Part shown: one piece after another, positions 1 through 14,140 of the stretch | Numbering within the stretch: the first letter of the stretch is position 1 | How the letters are laid out: every line of letters starts with the position of its first letter | Assembly: GCA_001724355.1 (NCBI GenBank) | Contig: MEEF01000005.1 | Location: forward strand, 1 to 64,000 | DNA: 64,000 bases | DNA from: Mesorhizobium sp. SCN 65-20 | Lineage (GTDB): Bacteria; Pseudomonadota; Alphaproteobacteria; Rhizobiales; Rhizobiaceae | Direction of reading: 5' to 3' | Notes under the pieces: generated by a model | Seen by the model: only the letters and a program-made list of their open reading frames with translations | The model's database searches: none | Told to the model about the DNA's origin: nothing | Translations under genes and position numbers: made by a program

Positions 1-1515
1 CCCGATGCCGATCTCGTCGACCGCGTCGGACGCGCTCTCCCACCGCGCCGCACGGAACTCGAACCAGCGGGTGCGCTCCTCGCGCCCGTCCTCGTGCGTG
101 CCCGTGAAGCGGTAGCGATACCGTCCGCCCGACTGGAGCGGGGGCGTCTCGGCCTGCCATCCGCCCGCCACCGTCGCGCCTGCCTGCAACGTGACATTGG
201 CGGTGCTGCCGAGAGCCTCGATCCCGATGGCGAACTCCCCGGGGGCCGCTATGGACGTCGAGTGATCGATGGTCGTGGGCCCGCCATTGGAGAGCACCTG
301 CATGCCGCGGGATTCGACATTGCTGACCTGGATCGGCGCCGTATTGGTGACGGTCGCCGCACCATCGGTGGTGACGTGGATGCCGATATTGCCCGCCGTG
401 ATGCTGCCGCCCGTCTGCTTCACGATGACCGGCGCACTGAGTTGCGACTGGGCATCAATGCCCATATTCGTCGCGGTGATGACGGACTGGGAGTCCAGCA
501 GCACCGACGTGCCGTTTGCGGCGGAGCCGCCCAGGGCGGCAAGACCGTTCGAATTGGTCGTGGTGCCCTGGGCGTTCACGACGGTACCGGCGGCGGAGAT
601 GAGGGTGATGTTGCCCAGGCCGAGCCCCGCGTTCCAGGCGACAGCGCCAATACCGCCCTGCGTGGTGATCGTACCTGCGTTGAAATTGACCGTCGCGCTG
701 CCATTTCCCTGGGCCTGGGCAGTCAGCCCGTGGGAATCCATGTGGGTGCTATTGTTGACGATAGTGCCGCCATTCATGTTGAGCGTGGCGCTGCCGGGGC
801 CGTTGGTGCCAACGATGACCGCTGCGCTGGTTATCACGCCATTGGTGGTCAGCGTTCCGCTTTGCAAGTTGATCGTGGCGCTGCCGGTGTTGAGCGGCTC
901 GTTTAGCGTGATGCGTATCGCGCTTGCGGCAGTGCCGCCATTCGTCGTGATGTCGGCGGAGTTGGTGACGGTGGTATTGGCGGGCCCAGTGCCGAGGCCG
1001 AGACCAGGCACCCAGATGCCGGCCGCCTGGTCGCCCTGGGTGTTGATCGTCCCGGTATTGTCGATGATGACCGTTCCGCCGGTGGCTTCTGCATCGATGC
1101 CGCGCGCGTTGAAGCCGTTCGTGGAAATGGTAGCGCTGTTGTTGATCGTCGCGCCGTTGTCCGAACCAGCGAATACCCCGTAGGCGGAAACACCCTGCGT
1201 GGCGATAGTGCCGGCGGATGTCACAGCGACGCCGGCGGAATTCCCGGCATCTACACCGCGCACTCCGGGGTTCGCCATCACGTTGACGTCCGGCTGCAGG
1301 GTGATTGTGAACAGGCCAGCCACACCGGCCGGATTGTAGGCAATGCCACTGGCGTAGGGATTGCCCGCATTCGTGCAAGTCACGCTGCCGCCGACAGGTG
1401 CGCCGCAGGCCTGCGCCGAAGCGGGCTGCTGCATGATGAAGGGCGAGGGCGCCAGCACCAGGGCGGCGAGCGGCCACAGTTTCCGTCGATGCCCCAGGCC
1501 GCAAAGGTGAGACAC
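1..1515 (-). CDS. Autotransporter-like passenger protein (beta-helix NSG/NNSATI-type repeats), C-terminus beyond left edge
   Basis: Minus frame open from GTG at 1515: signal peptide (MSHLCGLGHRRKLWPLAALVLAPSPFIMQQPASAQA), then Gly/Asn/Thr-rich repeats (NNSATISTNGFNARGIDAEATGG...). Missed by the ORF track because it has no ATG start. Confidence 0.7.
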   Translation of the reverse strand, partial: MSHLCGLGHRRKLWPLAALVLAPSPFIMQQPASAQACGAPVGGSVTCTNAGNPYASGIAYNPAGVAGLFTITLQPDVNVMANPGVRGVDAGNSAGVAVTSAGTIATQGVSAYGVFAGSDNGATINNSATISTNGFNARGIDAEATGGTVIIDNTGTINTQGDQAAGIWVPGLGLGTGPANTTVTNSADITTNGGTAASAIRITLNEPLNTGSATINLQSGTLTTNGVITSAAVIVGTNGPGSATLNMNGGTIVNNSTHMDSHGLTAQAQGNGSATVNFNAGTITTQGGIGAVAWNAGLGLGNITLISAAGTVVNAQGTTTNSNGLAALGGSAANGTSVLLDSQSVITATNMGIDAQSQLSAPVIVKQTGGSITAGNIGIHVTTDGAATVTNTAPIQVSNVESRGMQVLSNGGPTTIDHSTSIAAPGEFAIGIEALGSTANVTLQAGATVAGGWQAETPPLQSGGRYRYRFTGTHEDGREERTRWFEFRAARWESASDAVDEIGIG

Positions 1516-1859
1516 CGAGCGGAGCCAGCGGATGCGATTAAGCCTGCGGTGGTCCGTTGCGGAATTTGCAGAAACGGGATGAAGAGACTTTGAGAAATAG
1601 CTGCGACCCACGACTTTTCTCCGTCGCCCCAAGGTCGCCCGCCGAGAATCATGCTCGCCGAAAGGGAGGGTCGCAAGCGCCGCTAGGTAGAACTTCAGTT
1701 ATTGCTAATTTAGTGTTGCGTCCGCGCCACAGGCGACAGTTCGCCCCATCGCGTTGAAGCGGTGCCATCGGCCATATAAGCTACTGAAATCACTGCGAAT
1801 GCGTCCCCGTTCGGGGGGCGGTTCGACGTCCGTTCGTCCAGGTGAAGGAGACATTCCAT

Positions 1860-2162
1860 ATGATGACAGGACCGCTGTGCAAGGCAGCCCGCGCGCTGGT
1901 GGAGATCGACAGGGCGAGACTCGCGGCAGCGTCGGAGGTGGATGCGGCGGTCATCGAGGCCTTCGAGCGCAAGATCTCGACGCCCTCCGACAAGGTCATC
2001 GAGACGTTGCAGGCGGCGCTCGAGAGCCTTGGGGCGACGTTCATTCCCGAGGAGGGCGCCGACGGTGCAGGCGTGCGGCTGAAGTTCAGCCGCTCGGTGA
2101 CCAGGCGGCTCTCGACGCTCGAAGGCGAGGGTGGGCCGGTCGCCAGCGACGACGTCCCTTAA
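1860..2162 (+). CDS. Small XRE-like transcriptional regulator
   Basis: CKAARALVEIDRARLAAASEVDAAVIEAFERKISTPSDKVIETLQAALESLGATFI resembles short alphaproteobacterial XRE-type regulators; RBS aaggag upstream of ATG 1860. Confidence 0.6.
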   Translation: MMTGPLCKAARALVEIDRARLAAASEVDAAVIEAFERKISTPSDKVIETLQAALESLGATFIPEEGADGAGVRLKFSRSVTRRLSTLEGEGGPVASDDVP

Positions 2163-2280
2163 GGGCGGTACGCGGCATCCGGGAGCCGACGGGCGGGGGC
2201 GTTCGTCGGCATCGAGCGAGCGGCGTGCAGGGTCGCCGATAGCTGTCGACGTTCCGGGAGGTTGAACCCGGAGGCCAGGA

Positions 2281-2724
2281 ATGCGACAAGGGGCCCGCAA
2301 CCCGGGGGCACCAGCCATCCAAACGCCGGACACGCAAGAACCGACATCCCGCGCGCGCAGTCGGGCGACCGCCCTGCTGATGCGCTCGATGCTGGCTGTG
2401 CTGGTCTGGGCGCTGCTTCTCCTGCCTGTCGGCCTCGCCCCCATCCAAGTTTATGACGGTCACGGCAAGTCGACCGTCCTCATCGACGGCGGGTCGCTGC
2501 TGGCGCTGTCCAACACCGACCGCAGCCAAAGCGCCCTGCGCAGCGCCGAATCGAAGGCGCCGTCCAAGGCTCCAGGCCACGACGGTTATGCCGCCATCGG
2601 CGGCGGTCCACGCCTGCCGGTGCCCTCTGCCGGCCGCCGGCTCCTCGCGAGGCCGGGCGATGCCGTTGCCGTCACCGCCGTCTTCTCCGCGTTTTCCGCG
2701 CGGGCCCCTCCCGCGCAAGTCTAG
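2281..2724 (+). CDS. Hypothetical protein with one hydrophobic segment
   Basis: Open frame with TM-like LLMRSMLAVLVWALLLLPVGLAPI; no recognised family. Confidence 0.3.
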   Translation: MRQGARNPGAPAIQTPDTQEPTSRARSRATALLMRSMLAVLVWALLLLPVGLAPIQVYDGHGKSTVLIDGGSLLALSNTDRSQSALRSAESKAPSKAPGHDGYAAIGGGPRLPVPSAGRRLLARPGDAVAVTAVFSAFSARAPPAQV

Positions 2725-2824
2725 GCAAACTTTCCGATCGCCGTACCACCATCGCCTCGGCCTGCGCCGAGGGGGTGGGCATGGGTGCGGCGTAGCCAGA
2801 CTTCTTGCGCGACAAGGGAAAACG

Positions 2825-2953
2825 ATGAGCAAGAACCAGACGAACCCGGCCGATGCACGCGCCGCGGGCAACAAGGACGCCCTGATGGGCTGGATCGTGA
2901 TGCTGCTCCTGGTGGGAGTGGTGCTGACCGCCGCGTATCTCTACACCCACTGA
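2825..2953 (+). CDS. Small single-TM protein (42 aa)
   Basis: MSKNQTNPADARAAGNKDALMGWIVMLLLVGVVLTAAYLYTH; polar N-terminus plus one TM helix. Confidence 0.45.
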   Translation: MSKNQTNPADARAAGNKDALMGWIVMLLLVGVVLTAAYLYTH

Positions 2954-2984
2954 CGATAGCCTTCCGGCCCCGAGCGGAATCTCT

Positions 2985-3557
2985 TCATTCGGGGCCGGCT
3001 TCGGGGGCGGAACCATCGCCGGCTGCGGGGGCGGAACTATCGCCTGCTGCGGGTTCTGGTACCTCCGCAGTCGGCAGCTTGCGGTCGAACTCGATGCCGT
3101 CGATGATCAACCGGCTGGGATCGGGAGCCCGGGCGACGCGGTCGACCATGTCGTCGCAACTGATGGCCGGCCAGCCGGCGTCGTGGCAATTGATCTCGGC
3201 GAACCAGTTGCCGAGCCCGTCTGTCAGGCTGAGATGGAAGGCGCCGTCGCGCGTGCGGCGGGCGAGCGAGCCGTTGGCCGCGGTCCATGTCCAGGGGCCG
3301 CCGAAGGGCGGGCGATCCACCAGGATGAAGGGATAGGTTCGCGGCGCCATGCCTTCGTGCTCGGCAGCGGTGCGATAGCGCATCATCGCCGTCACGTAGT
3401 TGGCCGCGATGCCCGGCCATTGCGCGTAGAGTGCTGCCATTCCGTGCTGTTGGGGGTCGCGCAGCAGGTCTTTTCCGCGCTTTTCCGCGCCTCCGGCCGC
3501 CGGCGATGCGGCGAGGATGGCAAGGGCAGTTGCGACCGTCATGGCAAGCCGTTCCAT
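2985..3557 (-). CDS. Hypothetical secreted protein
   Basis: Signal peptide MERLAMTVATALAILAASPAAGGA; Pro/Ala-rich C-terminal repeat (PAAGDSSAPAAGDGSAPEAGPE). Confidence 0.5.
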   Translation of the reverse strand: MERLAMTVATALAILAASPAAGGAEKRGKDLLRDPQQHGMAALYAQWPGIAANYVTAMMRYRTAAEHEGMAPRTYPFILVDRPPFGGPWTWTAANGSLARRTRDGAFHLSLTDGLGNWFAEINCHDAGWPAISCDDMVDRVARAPDPSRLIIDGIEFDRKLPTAEVPEPAAGDSSAPAAGDGSAPEAGPE

Positions 3558-3747
3558 CGTCCGCGACCGACCCCGCCGGTGATTCTCGATGAATGCCGGC
3601 TGCAATAGTGTGACATTCGAAGGCATGCGTAAATCCGGACGCACACCTGCGATCGGCCAATTCAGCGACCAGTATTGAGGGGGAGGTTGCGGGCTGGAGG
3701 GAAGCCGGAGGCCGGCGGCGCTCAAGGGCTGCCGCCGGCCGCCCGGA

Positions 3748-3975
3748 TCAGGCCGCGTTCCTAGCGCGGAAGCGCGGGATGCTTGCAAGCAGCAGCTCTT
3801 CGTCGCGCACGCCTGACCGGTAGAGGGAGATCAGGGTTCTGGCTATCTCGCTAGCCCAGATGGAGCTCGGGTCTTCTCCACGATCCAGGCAAATCTGGTC
3901 GAACACACGTTGGATGAGATCGAGGTCGGCGGGATAAATCGGGGAGTTAGGCCGCGTGAAAAGTACGTGCTCCAT
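3748..3975 (-). CDS. Hypothetical protein (75 aa)
   Basis: MEHVLFTRPNSPIYPADLDLIQRVFDQICLDRGEDPSSIWASEIARTLISLYRSGVRDEELL...; plausible globular composition. Confidence 0.5.
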   Translation of the reverse strand: MEHVLFTRPNSPIYPADLDLIQRVFDQICLDRGEDPSSIWASEIARTLISLYRSGVRDEELLLASIPRFRARNAA

Positions 3976-4320
3976 AGTCTTCTCCCAAAGAGTTACTTGG
4001 TTACTCGCCTTGTGCCTGCACGTCTCGACAGAAAGCGTCACCCCCGCGCGCTCGATGCGCGGCGGCGCGTCAAATCGACCAGCCGATTTTCTTCGATGAA
4101 TGGCTGAGGATCCGGGTCAGCATGGTGAAGTCGTCCGCGTTCGGGACAACGCTTCCCATAGTCGATTGCATCGACCTTGCCTCCCTAACGCGACGGTTGC
4201 ATGTTGCCGCTTTTCTATCTCCGGACGAAGCTTGCTCTACAACCGTGGTGATGTCGAGTCACCTTGGGTTGTATTGAATTGTTTGAAATCCCCGGATATG
4301 GCGGAATTCCGGGCGCGAAA

Positions 4321-4348
4321 GGCCTGCCGCAGGGGCGCGCGGCAGGCC
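4321..4348. repeat. Perfect inverted repeat GGCCTGCCGC-N8-GCGGCAGGCC in a long intergenic region
   Basis: Read directly; 10-bp arms. Confidence 0.6.
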
Positions 4349-4756
4349 CTGCGGAGCGTGGCTGAAAGGAATAAGACCACGCTCGGCTGCGCCTGATCTG
4401 AACTCTGGAGATATCCCCCTGGTTCCCCAGGGAGCGGCATTCGAGCCGCTGCGGCAGATCACGAATTGTGAATCCGGGATCGCATCGGTTTGGAACCAGG
4501 CGGGGGGAATCACGGCTTCCTTCATGAATTGTTCACCATCAAGGCTGCACCATCCCGATGCGCAGTGTATCGAGTGCGCGTCTTCGGCAACGCCCGGCGG
4601 GCAGCACAACCCTTCAGCCCGCCGGTGCGTTGCGAGACCCCTCGGCGCCCTTTTCATTCGATCCTGCATGACTTAGCGTTATCTGCTTGCGCGCCCGTGC
4701 GGCGGCGAGCGCGATCGACTGGATGTTCGAGCAGAAAGGCATGTCGCTTGGCTGAA

Positions 4757-5113
4757 ATGACGATCATCGTCGAGTTCGAGACGCTCGACGGCGCGGAGGC
4801 GCAATTCCTCGACCTGATCTCCGAGCATGCGCGCGCGACGCTGCAGGAAGAGCCTGGCTGCCTGCGGTTCGAGGTGATCAAGCCGGTCGAACGCGACGGA
4901 ACGCCCATTCCCAATTTGGTGATGGTGAACGAACTCTATGCCGACGAGGCGGCGGTGGCGGCGCACGAGCGCAACCCGCGCATGCCCGACGTACAGGCAG
5001 CGATGTCGCCCCTGCTCAAGTCGCGGCGCCTGACGCTCGCCGCTTCGCTTGCGCTCAAGGTGCCGAACGGGGGCATGCGCCCCGAGGAACTCAACGCCAC
5101 CAACGACGACTGA
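4757..5113 (+). CDS. Antibiotic-biosynthesis-monooxygenase (ABM) fold protein, putative quinol monooxygenase
   Basis: MTIIVEFETLDGAEAQFLDLISEHARATLQEEPGCLRFEVIKP...NLVMVNELYADEAAVAAHERNP typical of ABM family. Confidence 0.75.
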   Translation: MTIIVEFETLDGAEAQFLDLISEHARATLQEEPGCLRFEVIKPVERDGTPIPNLVMVNELYADEAAVAAHERNPRMPDVQAAMSPLLKSRRLTLAASLALKVPNGGMRPEELNATNDD

Positions 5114-5227
5114 CCGGCAGGCCGAAAGCGTCCGTTAAGGTTAGCCGATCGTTAATGCTTATCCGGCAATGTTCGCCGCGGCGGACTGCGGAGGGGCGGC
5201 TCGCCCTTGCGCGCAGGGCTGGACGGG

Positions 5228-8170
<2,943 letters not shown>

Positions 8171-8346
8171 GCCGGTCAGTCGAAGACTGTGGAAATGTGA
8201 CGTTTTGGCGTGGGTATAGGCCACTGCCCGGACGGTAGACGGCTTGCATTCGTTGCCTGTGTGTAGTTTGCCTCGCGCCGGCAAACGAGCGGCCTCGCGG
8301 TCGCTTAACCGTCATGCACAGCGTCCGTAACAGGGGTGACACGAAA

Positions 8347-8364
8347 CTGTCATCTAACTGTAAT
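8347..8364 (+). promoter_or_regulatory. Pho box (PhoB site) upstream of pstS
   Basis: CTGTCAT-ctaa-CTGTAAT: two 7-bp direct repeats with 11-bp period; one mismatch to CTGTCATN4CTGTCAT. Confidence 0.85.
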
Positions 8365-8436
8365 AGAGCGGGGCTATTGGCTCACCGGGCGCCGAGGAAA
8401 GGCGTCGAACGAGATACTCCCACAGGAGCAGGCCCC

Positions 8437-9474
8437 ATGAAAAAAGCTCTTCTCACCGCGTCGGCCGCTGCCGTCGCGTTTGCCGCCTCGGTAGGCTATG
8501 CAGCCGCGCGCGACCAGGTCCAGGTTGCCGGTTCGTCGACCGTTCTGCCCTACGCCAAGATCGTTGCCGAGCAGTTCGGTGAAACCTTCACCAACTTCAA
8601 GACCCCGGTGGTCGAGTCCGGTGGTTCGGGCGCCGGCATCAAGGAATTCTGCAAGGGCGTCGGCGAGAACACCATCGACATCGCCAACTCCTCGCGTCCG
8701 ATGAAGAAGGACGAGATCCAGTCCTGCGTCGACGCCGGCGTCAAGGACATCCAGGAAGTGAAGATCGGCTATGACGGCATCGTCTTCGCAACCGACGTGA
8801 ACGGTCCGGACTGGGCCCTCACCTCCGAAGACGTCTACAAGGCGCTGGCCGCCAAGATCGTCGTCGACGGCAAGCTGGTCGACAATCCGAACACCAAGTG
8901 GAGCCAGGTCAACCCGAACCTGCCCGACTGGGACATCGCCGCCTACATCTCGGGCGAAAAGCACGGCACCCGCGAAGTCTTCGAAGAGAAGCTCCTGATC
9001 GCCGGCTGCAAGGCGCTCGGCGGCGTCGACGCGGCCAAGGCCGCAGGCCTCGATGACAAGGCTGCCGACGCTTCGTGCAAGGCAGTGCGCAAGGACGGCA
9101 AGGCTGTCGACATCGACGGCGACTACTCCGAGACGCTGGCCCGCATCGACTCGAACAAGACCGGCGTCGGCGTGTTCGGCCTCGCCTTCTACGAGAACAA
9201 CGCCGACAAGCTGAAGGTCGCGACCGTGGGCGGCGTGACGCCGTCGGTCGAGACCATCGCCAAGGGCGAGTATCCGGTGTCGCGTCCGCTCTACTTCTAC
9301 GTCAAGAAGGCGCATCTCGGCGTCATCCCCGGCCTGAAGGAATATGTCGAGTTCTTCCTGGACGACCAGATGGTCGGCCCGGAGAGCCCGCTCGCCGACT
9401 ACGGCCTGGTCGCTGCTCCGGACGCAGAGCGCGCTGCCCAGCGCGAGGCCTTCTCGGCCGGCAAGACCATGTAA
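8437..9474 (+). CDS. pstS: Phosphate ABC transporter substrate-binding protein PstS
   Basis: Signal peptide; VAGSSTVLPYAKIVAEQFGETF...VVESGGSGAGIKEFCKGVG; operon context. Confidence 0.95.
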   Translation: MKKALLTASAAAVAFAASVGYAAARDQVQVAGSSTVLPYAKIVAEQFGETFTNFKTPVVESGGSGAGIKEFCKGVGENTIDIANSSRPMKKDEIQSCVDAGVKDIQEVKIGYDGIVFATDVNGPDWALTSEDVYKALAAKIVVDGKLVDNPNTKWSQVNPNLPDWDIAAYISGEKHGTREVFEEKLLIAGCKALGGVDAAKAAGLDDKAADASCKAVRKDGKAVDIDGDYSETLARIDSNKTGVGVFGLAFYENNADKLKVATVGGVTPSVETIAKGEYPVSRPLYFYVKKAHLGVIPGLKEYVEFFLDDQMVGPESPLADYGLVAAPDAERAAQREAFSAGKTM

Positions 9475-9484
9475 TTTCGAAACC

Positions 9485-9518
9485 CCACGGGGCGGCGGAA
9501 AAATCCGTCGCCCCGTGG
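9485..9518 (+). terminator. Hairpin between pstS and pstC (attenuator or mRNA stabiliser)
   Basis: ccacggggcggcgg...ccgtcgccccgtgg inverted repeat, no clear T-tract. Confidence 0.6.
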
Positions 9519-9575
9519 AATATTCCGCCGGCTGTCCCGTTCGGCACAAAGAACTGAATTCACCGAGGCTGGCCC

Positions 9576-11038
<1,463 letters not shown>

Positions 11039-11042
<4 letters not shown>

Positions 11043-12355
11043 CCGATATTTCGCTCGATACACTCGCCCAGCAGCCGGCACGTCCGCGCCGCGACATCGG
11101 CCTCAAGAAGCGCTATGCCGCCGAACGCCGCTTCCGCCTCTACGGCGTGCTGGCGATCGCCATCGGCCTGGTGTTCCTGGCCATAATGCTGACCTCCATC
11201 ATCTCCAAGGGCTATACGGCCTTCTGGCAGACGACGGTGACGGTGCCGATCACCTTCGACGAGAAGGTGATCGATCCCAGCAACAAGCGGGCGACCGACC
11301 CGAACGTGCTGATCACGGCGAACTATCCGAAGCTCGCCGAGAACGCTCTGATCGAGAAGCTCGGCATCGACCCCAAGGACCGCGCGACGGTGCGCAAGCT
11401 CAAGGGCTTCCTGTCGGAGGGCTCGCGCGTGCAGTTGCGTGCGATCGTCCTGGCGGACCCCTCTGTGATCGGAACCACGCGCGACGTGGACATTCTCGCG
11501 GCCGCAAACATCGATTCCGCCTACAAGGGCCAGATCGACCTCAGCGTGCCGGAGAGCCGCCGCAAGGTTTCTGACCAGCAGGTCGAGTGGATGAACAAGC
11601 TCAAGGCCGAAGGGGCCATGGTCGAGCACTTCAATACCGGCCTGTTCACCTTCGGCGCCTCCAGCCGTCCCGAAACCTCGGGCGTGGGCGTCGCTATCAT
11701 CGGCTCGTTCTACATGATGGCGATCGTGCTGATGCTGGCGCTGCCGATCGGCGTTGCCGCCTCGATCTACCTCGAGGAGTTCGCCAAGAAGAGCCGCTTC
11801 ACCGACCTGATCGAGGTGAACATCAACAACCTGGCCGCCGTGCCCTCGATCGTGTTCGGCCTGCTCGGCCTCGCAGTGTTCATCAACTTCCTCGGCCTGC
11901 CGCGCTCGGCGTCCTTCGTGGGCGGTCTGGTACTGACGCTGATGACGCTGCCCACCATCATCATCGCGACGCGCGCTGCCCTTGCCGCCGTGCCGCCGTC
12001 GATCCGCTCGGCAGCACTTGGCCTCGGCGCCTCGAAGATGCAGATGGTGTTCCAGCACATCCTGCCGCTGGCCGCGCCCGGCATCCTGACCGGCACGATC
12101 ATCGGGCTCGCGCGTGCGCTCGGCGAAACCGCGCCGCTGCTGCTCATCGGCATGGTCGCCTTCGTGGCCGACTATCCCAAGACCCCCTTCGACCCGGCCA
12201 CGGCGCTGCCGGTACAGATCTACATGTGGGCGAACGAGGCCGAGCGCGCCTTCGTCGAACGCATGTCCGGCGCCATCATCATCCTACTGATCTTCCTCAT
12301 GGCCATGAACATCGTCGCCATCGTTCTCAGGCGGCGTTTCGAGCGGCGCTGGTAG
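11039..12355 (+). CDS. pstA: Phosphate ABC transporter permease PstA
   Basis: ATGA overlap with pst[52 protein letters not shown]. Confidence 0.95.
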
Positions 12356-12378
12356 ACGTGGACAAGGAGCACCCAGCT

Positions 12379-13200
12379 ATGAACATCATGAGCGAGAAAA
12401 CCCTCGAGAACGCGGTAAACGCCGAGATGAACAGACCGAACGAAATCATCAAGATGCGCGGCGACAAGGTGACCGTGCACTACGGCGACAAGCAGGCGCT
12501 GTTCGGCGTCGACCTCGACGTCCGGCAGAACCAGGTGACCGCGCTGATCGGCCCGTCGGGTTGCGGCAAGTCGACCTTCCTGCGCTGCCTCAACCGCATG
12601 AACGACACCATCGACAGCGCCCGGGTGGGTGGCAAGATCACGCTCGACAACGAGGACATCTACGATCCCAAGATCGACGTCGTCGAGTTGCGCGCACGCG
12701 TCGGCATGGTGTTCCAGAAGCCGAACCCGTTCCCCAAGTCGATCTACGAGAACGTCGCCTACGGCCCGCGCATCCACGGTCTCGCCCGGAACAAGGCCCA
12801 GCTCGACGAGATCGTCGAGAAGAGCCTGCAGAAGGCGGCGCTGTGGAACGAGGCCAAGGACCGCCTGCACGAACCCGGCACCGGGCTCTCGGGCGGCCAG
12901 CAGCAGCGCCTGTGCATCGCCCGCGCGATCGCGGTTTCGCCCGAGGTGATCCTGATGGACGAGCCCTGCTCGGCGCTCGACCCGATCGCCACTGCCAAGG
13001 TCGAGGAACTGATCGACGAACTGCGCGAGAATTACACCATCGTCATCGTCACGCACTCGATGCAGCAGGCAGCGCGCGTCTCGCAGCGCACGGCGATGTT
13101 CCATCTCGGCTATCTCGTCGAGGAGGGGCCGACGGACAAGATGTTCACCAACCCCGACGACAAGCGGACGCAGGACTACATCACCGGCCGCTTCGGCTGA
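12379..13200 (+). CDS. pstB: Phosphate ABC transporter ATP-binding protein PstB
   Basis: Walker [37 protein letters not shown]. Confidence 0.97.
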   Translation: MNIMSEKTLENAVNAEMNRPNEIIKMRGDKVTVHYGDKQALFGVDLDVRQNQVTALIGPSGCGKSTFLRCLNRMNDTIDSARVGGKITLDNEDIYDPKIDVVELRARVGMVFQKPNPFPKSIYENVAYGPRIHGLARNKAQLDEIVEKSLQKAALWNEAKDRLHEPGTGLSGGQQQRLCIARAIAVSPEVILMDEPCSALDPIATAKVEELIDELRENYTIVIVTHSMQQAARVSQRTAMFHLGYLVEEGPTDKMFTNPDDKRTQDYITGRFG

Positions 13201-13237
13201 GTGAAGCCACGATCACGCAGCATACGAGGAAACGATC

Positions 13238-13942
13238 ATGGGCGAGCACACAGTCCGCTCCTTCGACGAAGAGCTCCAGCACATCGACCAACTCATCCGC
13301 GACATGGCCGACCTGGCCGGCTCGATGGTCGCCGGCGCGATCCGCGCGTTGCTTTCGTCCGACCAGGCGATGGCGCAGAGCGTCGTCGCCGACGATGTCG
13401 TGATGGATGCCAAGCAGCGCGAGCTCGACAATTCCGCGATCACGCTGATCGCCAAGCGCCAGCCCATGGCACAGGACCTGCGCGCGGTGGTGGGGGCGAT
13501 CCGCATGGCGGGCGACCTGGAGCGCATCGGCGACCTCGCCAAGAACATCGCCAAGCGCGTCGGCGCCGTCGGCCAGTCGGCGATGCCGCGCAACCTCTCG
13601 CACTCGATCGACGCCATGGCGCAGCTTGTGCTCGACCAGGTGCGCGGCGTGGTCGACCTCTATGTGGCGCGCGACGCCGAAGGGCTGAAGGGCCTGCGCA
13701 TCGACGACCAGAAGATCGACGTCCAGTACAACGCCGTGTTCCGCGAACTCCTGACCTACATGATGGAGGACCCGCGCAACATCACCGCCTGCACGCATCT
13801 GCTCTTCTGCGCCAAGAACCTCGAGCGTATCGGCGACCACGTGACCAACATTGCCGAGAACGCCTATTTCGTGGTGACCGGCGAGCAGTTGCCGCTCAAC
13901 CGGCCCAAGGTCGACGAAACGACGTCGGCCGTCTCGGCCTAG
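13238..13942 (+). CDS. phoU: Phosphate signalling protein PhoU
   Basis: PhoU helical repeats (RDMADLAGSMVAGAIRALL...DLERIGDLAKNIAKR...NLERIGDHVTNIAENAYF). Confidence 0.96.
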   Translation: MGEHTVRSFDEELQHIDQLIRDMADLAGSMVAGAIRALLSSDQAMAQSVVADDVVMDAKQRELDNSAITLIAKRQPMAQDLRAVVGAIRMAGDLERIGDLAKNIAKRVGAVGQSAMPRNLSHSIDAMAQLVLDQVRGVVDLYVARDAEGLKGLRIDDQKIDVQYNAVFRELLTYMMEDPRNITACTHLLFCAKNLERIGDHVTNIAENAYFVVTGEQLPLNRPKVDETTSAVSA

Positions 13943-14043
13943 TGCATGACCCCGAAAATCGGAATCGATTTTCGGAAAGGACCATGCACGAATTCAAGGT
14001 GCTACAGCGTCCTTTGCGCGTCCAAGTGGACGCGGCGCTGTAG
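13942..14043. repeat. Composite palindromic intergenic repeat between phoU and phoB
   Basis: GTGCATGaCCCCGAAAATCGgaatCGATTTTCGGaaaggaCCATGCAC followed by CTACAGCGtcc...ggacgcggCGCTGTAG; matches a dispersed Rhizobiales intergenic palindrome type. Confidence 0.75.
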
Positions 14044-14140
14044 GGATTTCCGAACCGCATGCGTTTGGCGCGGGGGCGCTGCATAGGTTAAACCAGCGCA
14101 TGGTCCTGAAGGGGGCGTGCGCAAGGACAAGGTACAGGCG

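Noticed and set aside
269-1183. 304-aa plus-strand ORF
   Set aside because: Antisense to the autotransporter-like repeat protein; Val/Pro/Thr-rich shadow frame.
4400-4440. Possible EcfG promoter on the minus strand (GGAAC-N17-AGTT)
   Set aside because: -10 mismatch, and no credible gene downstream on that strand.
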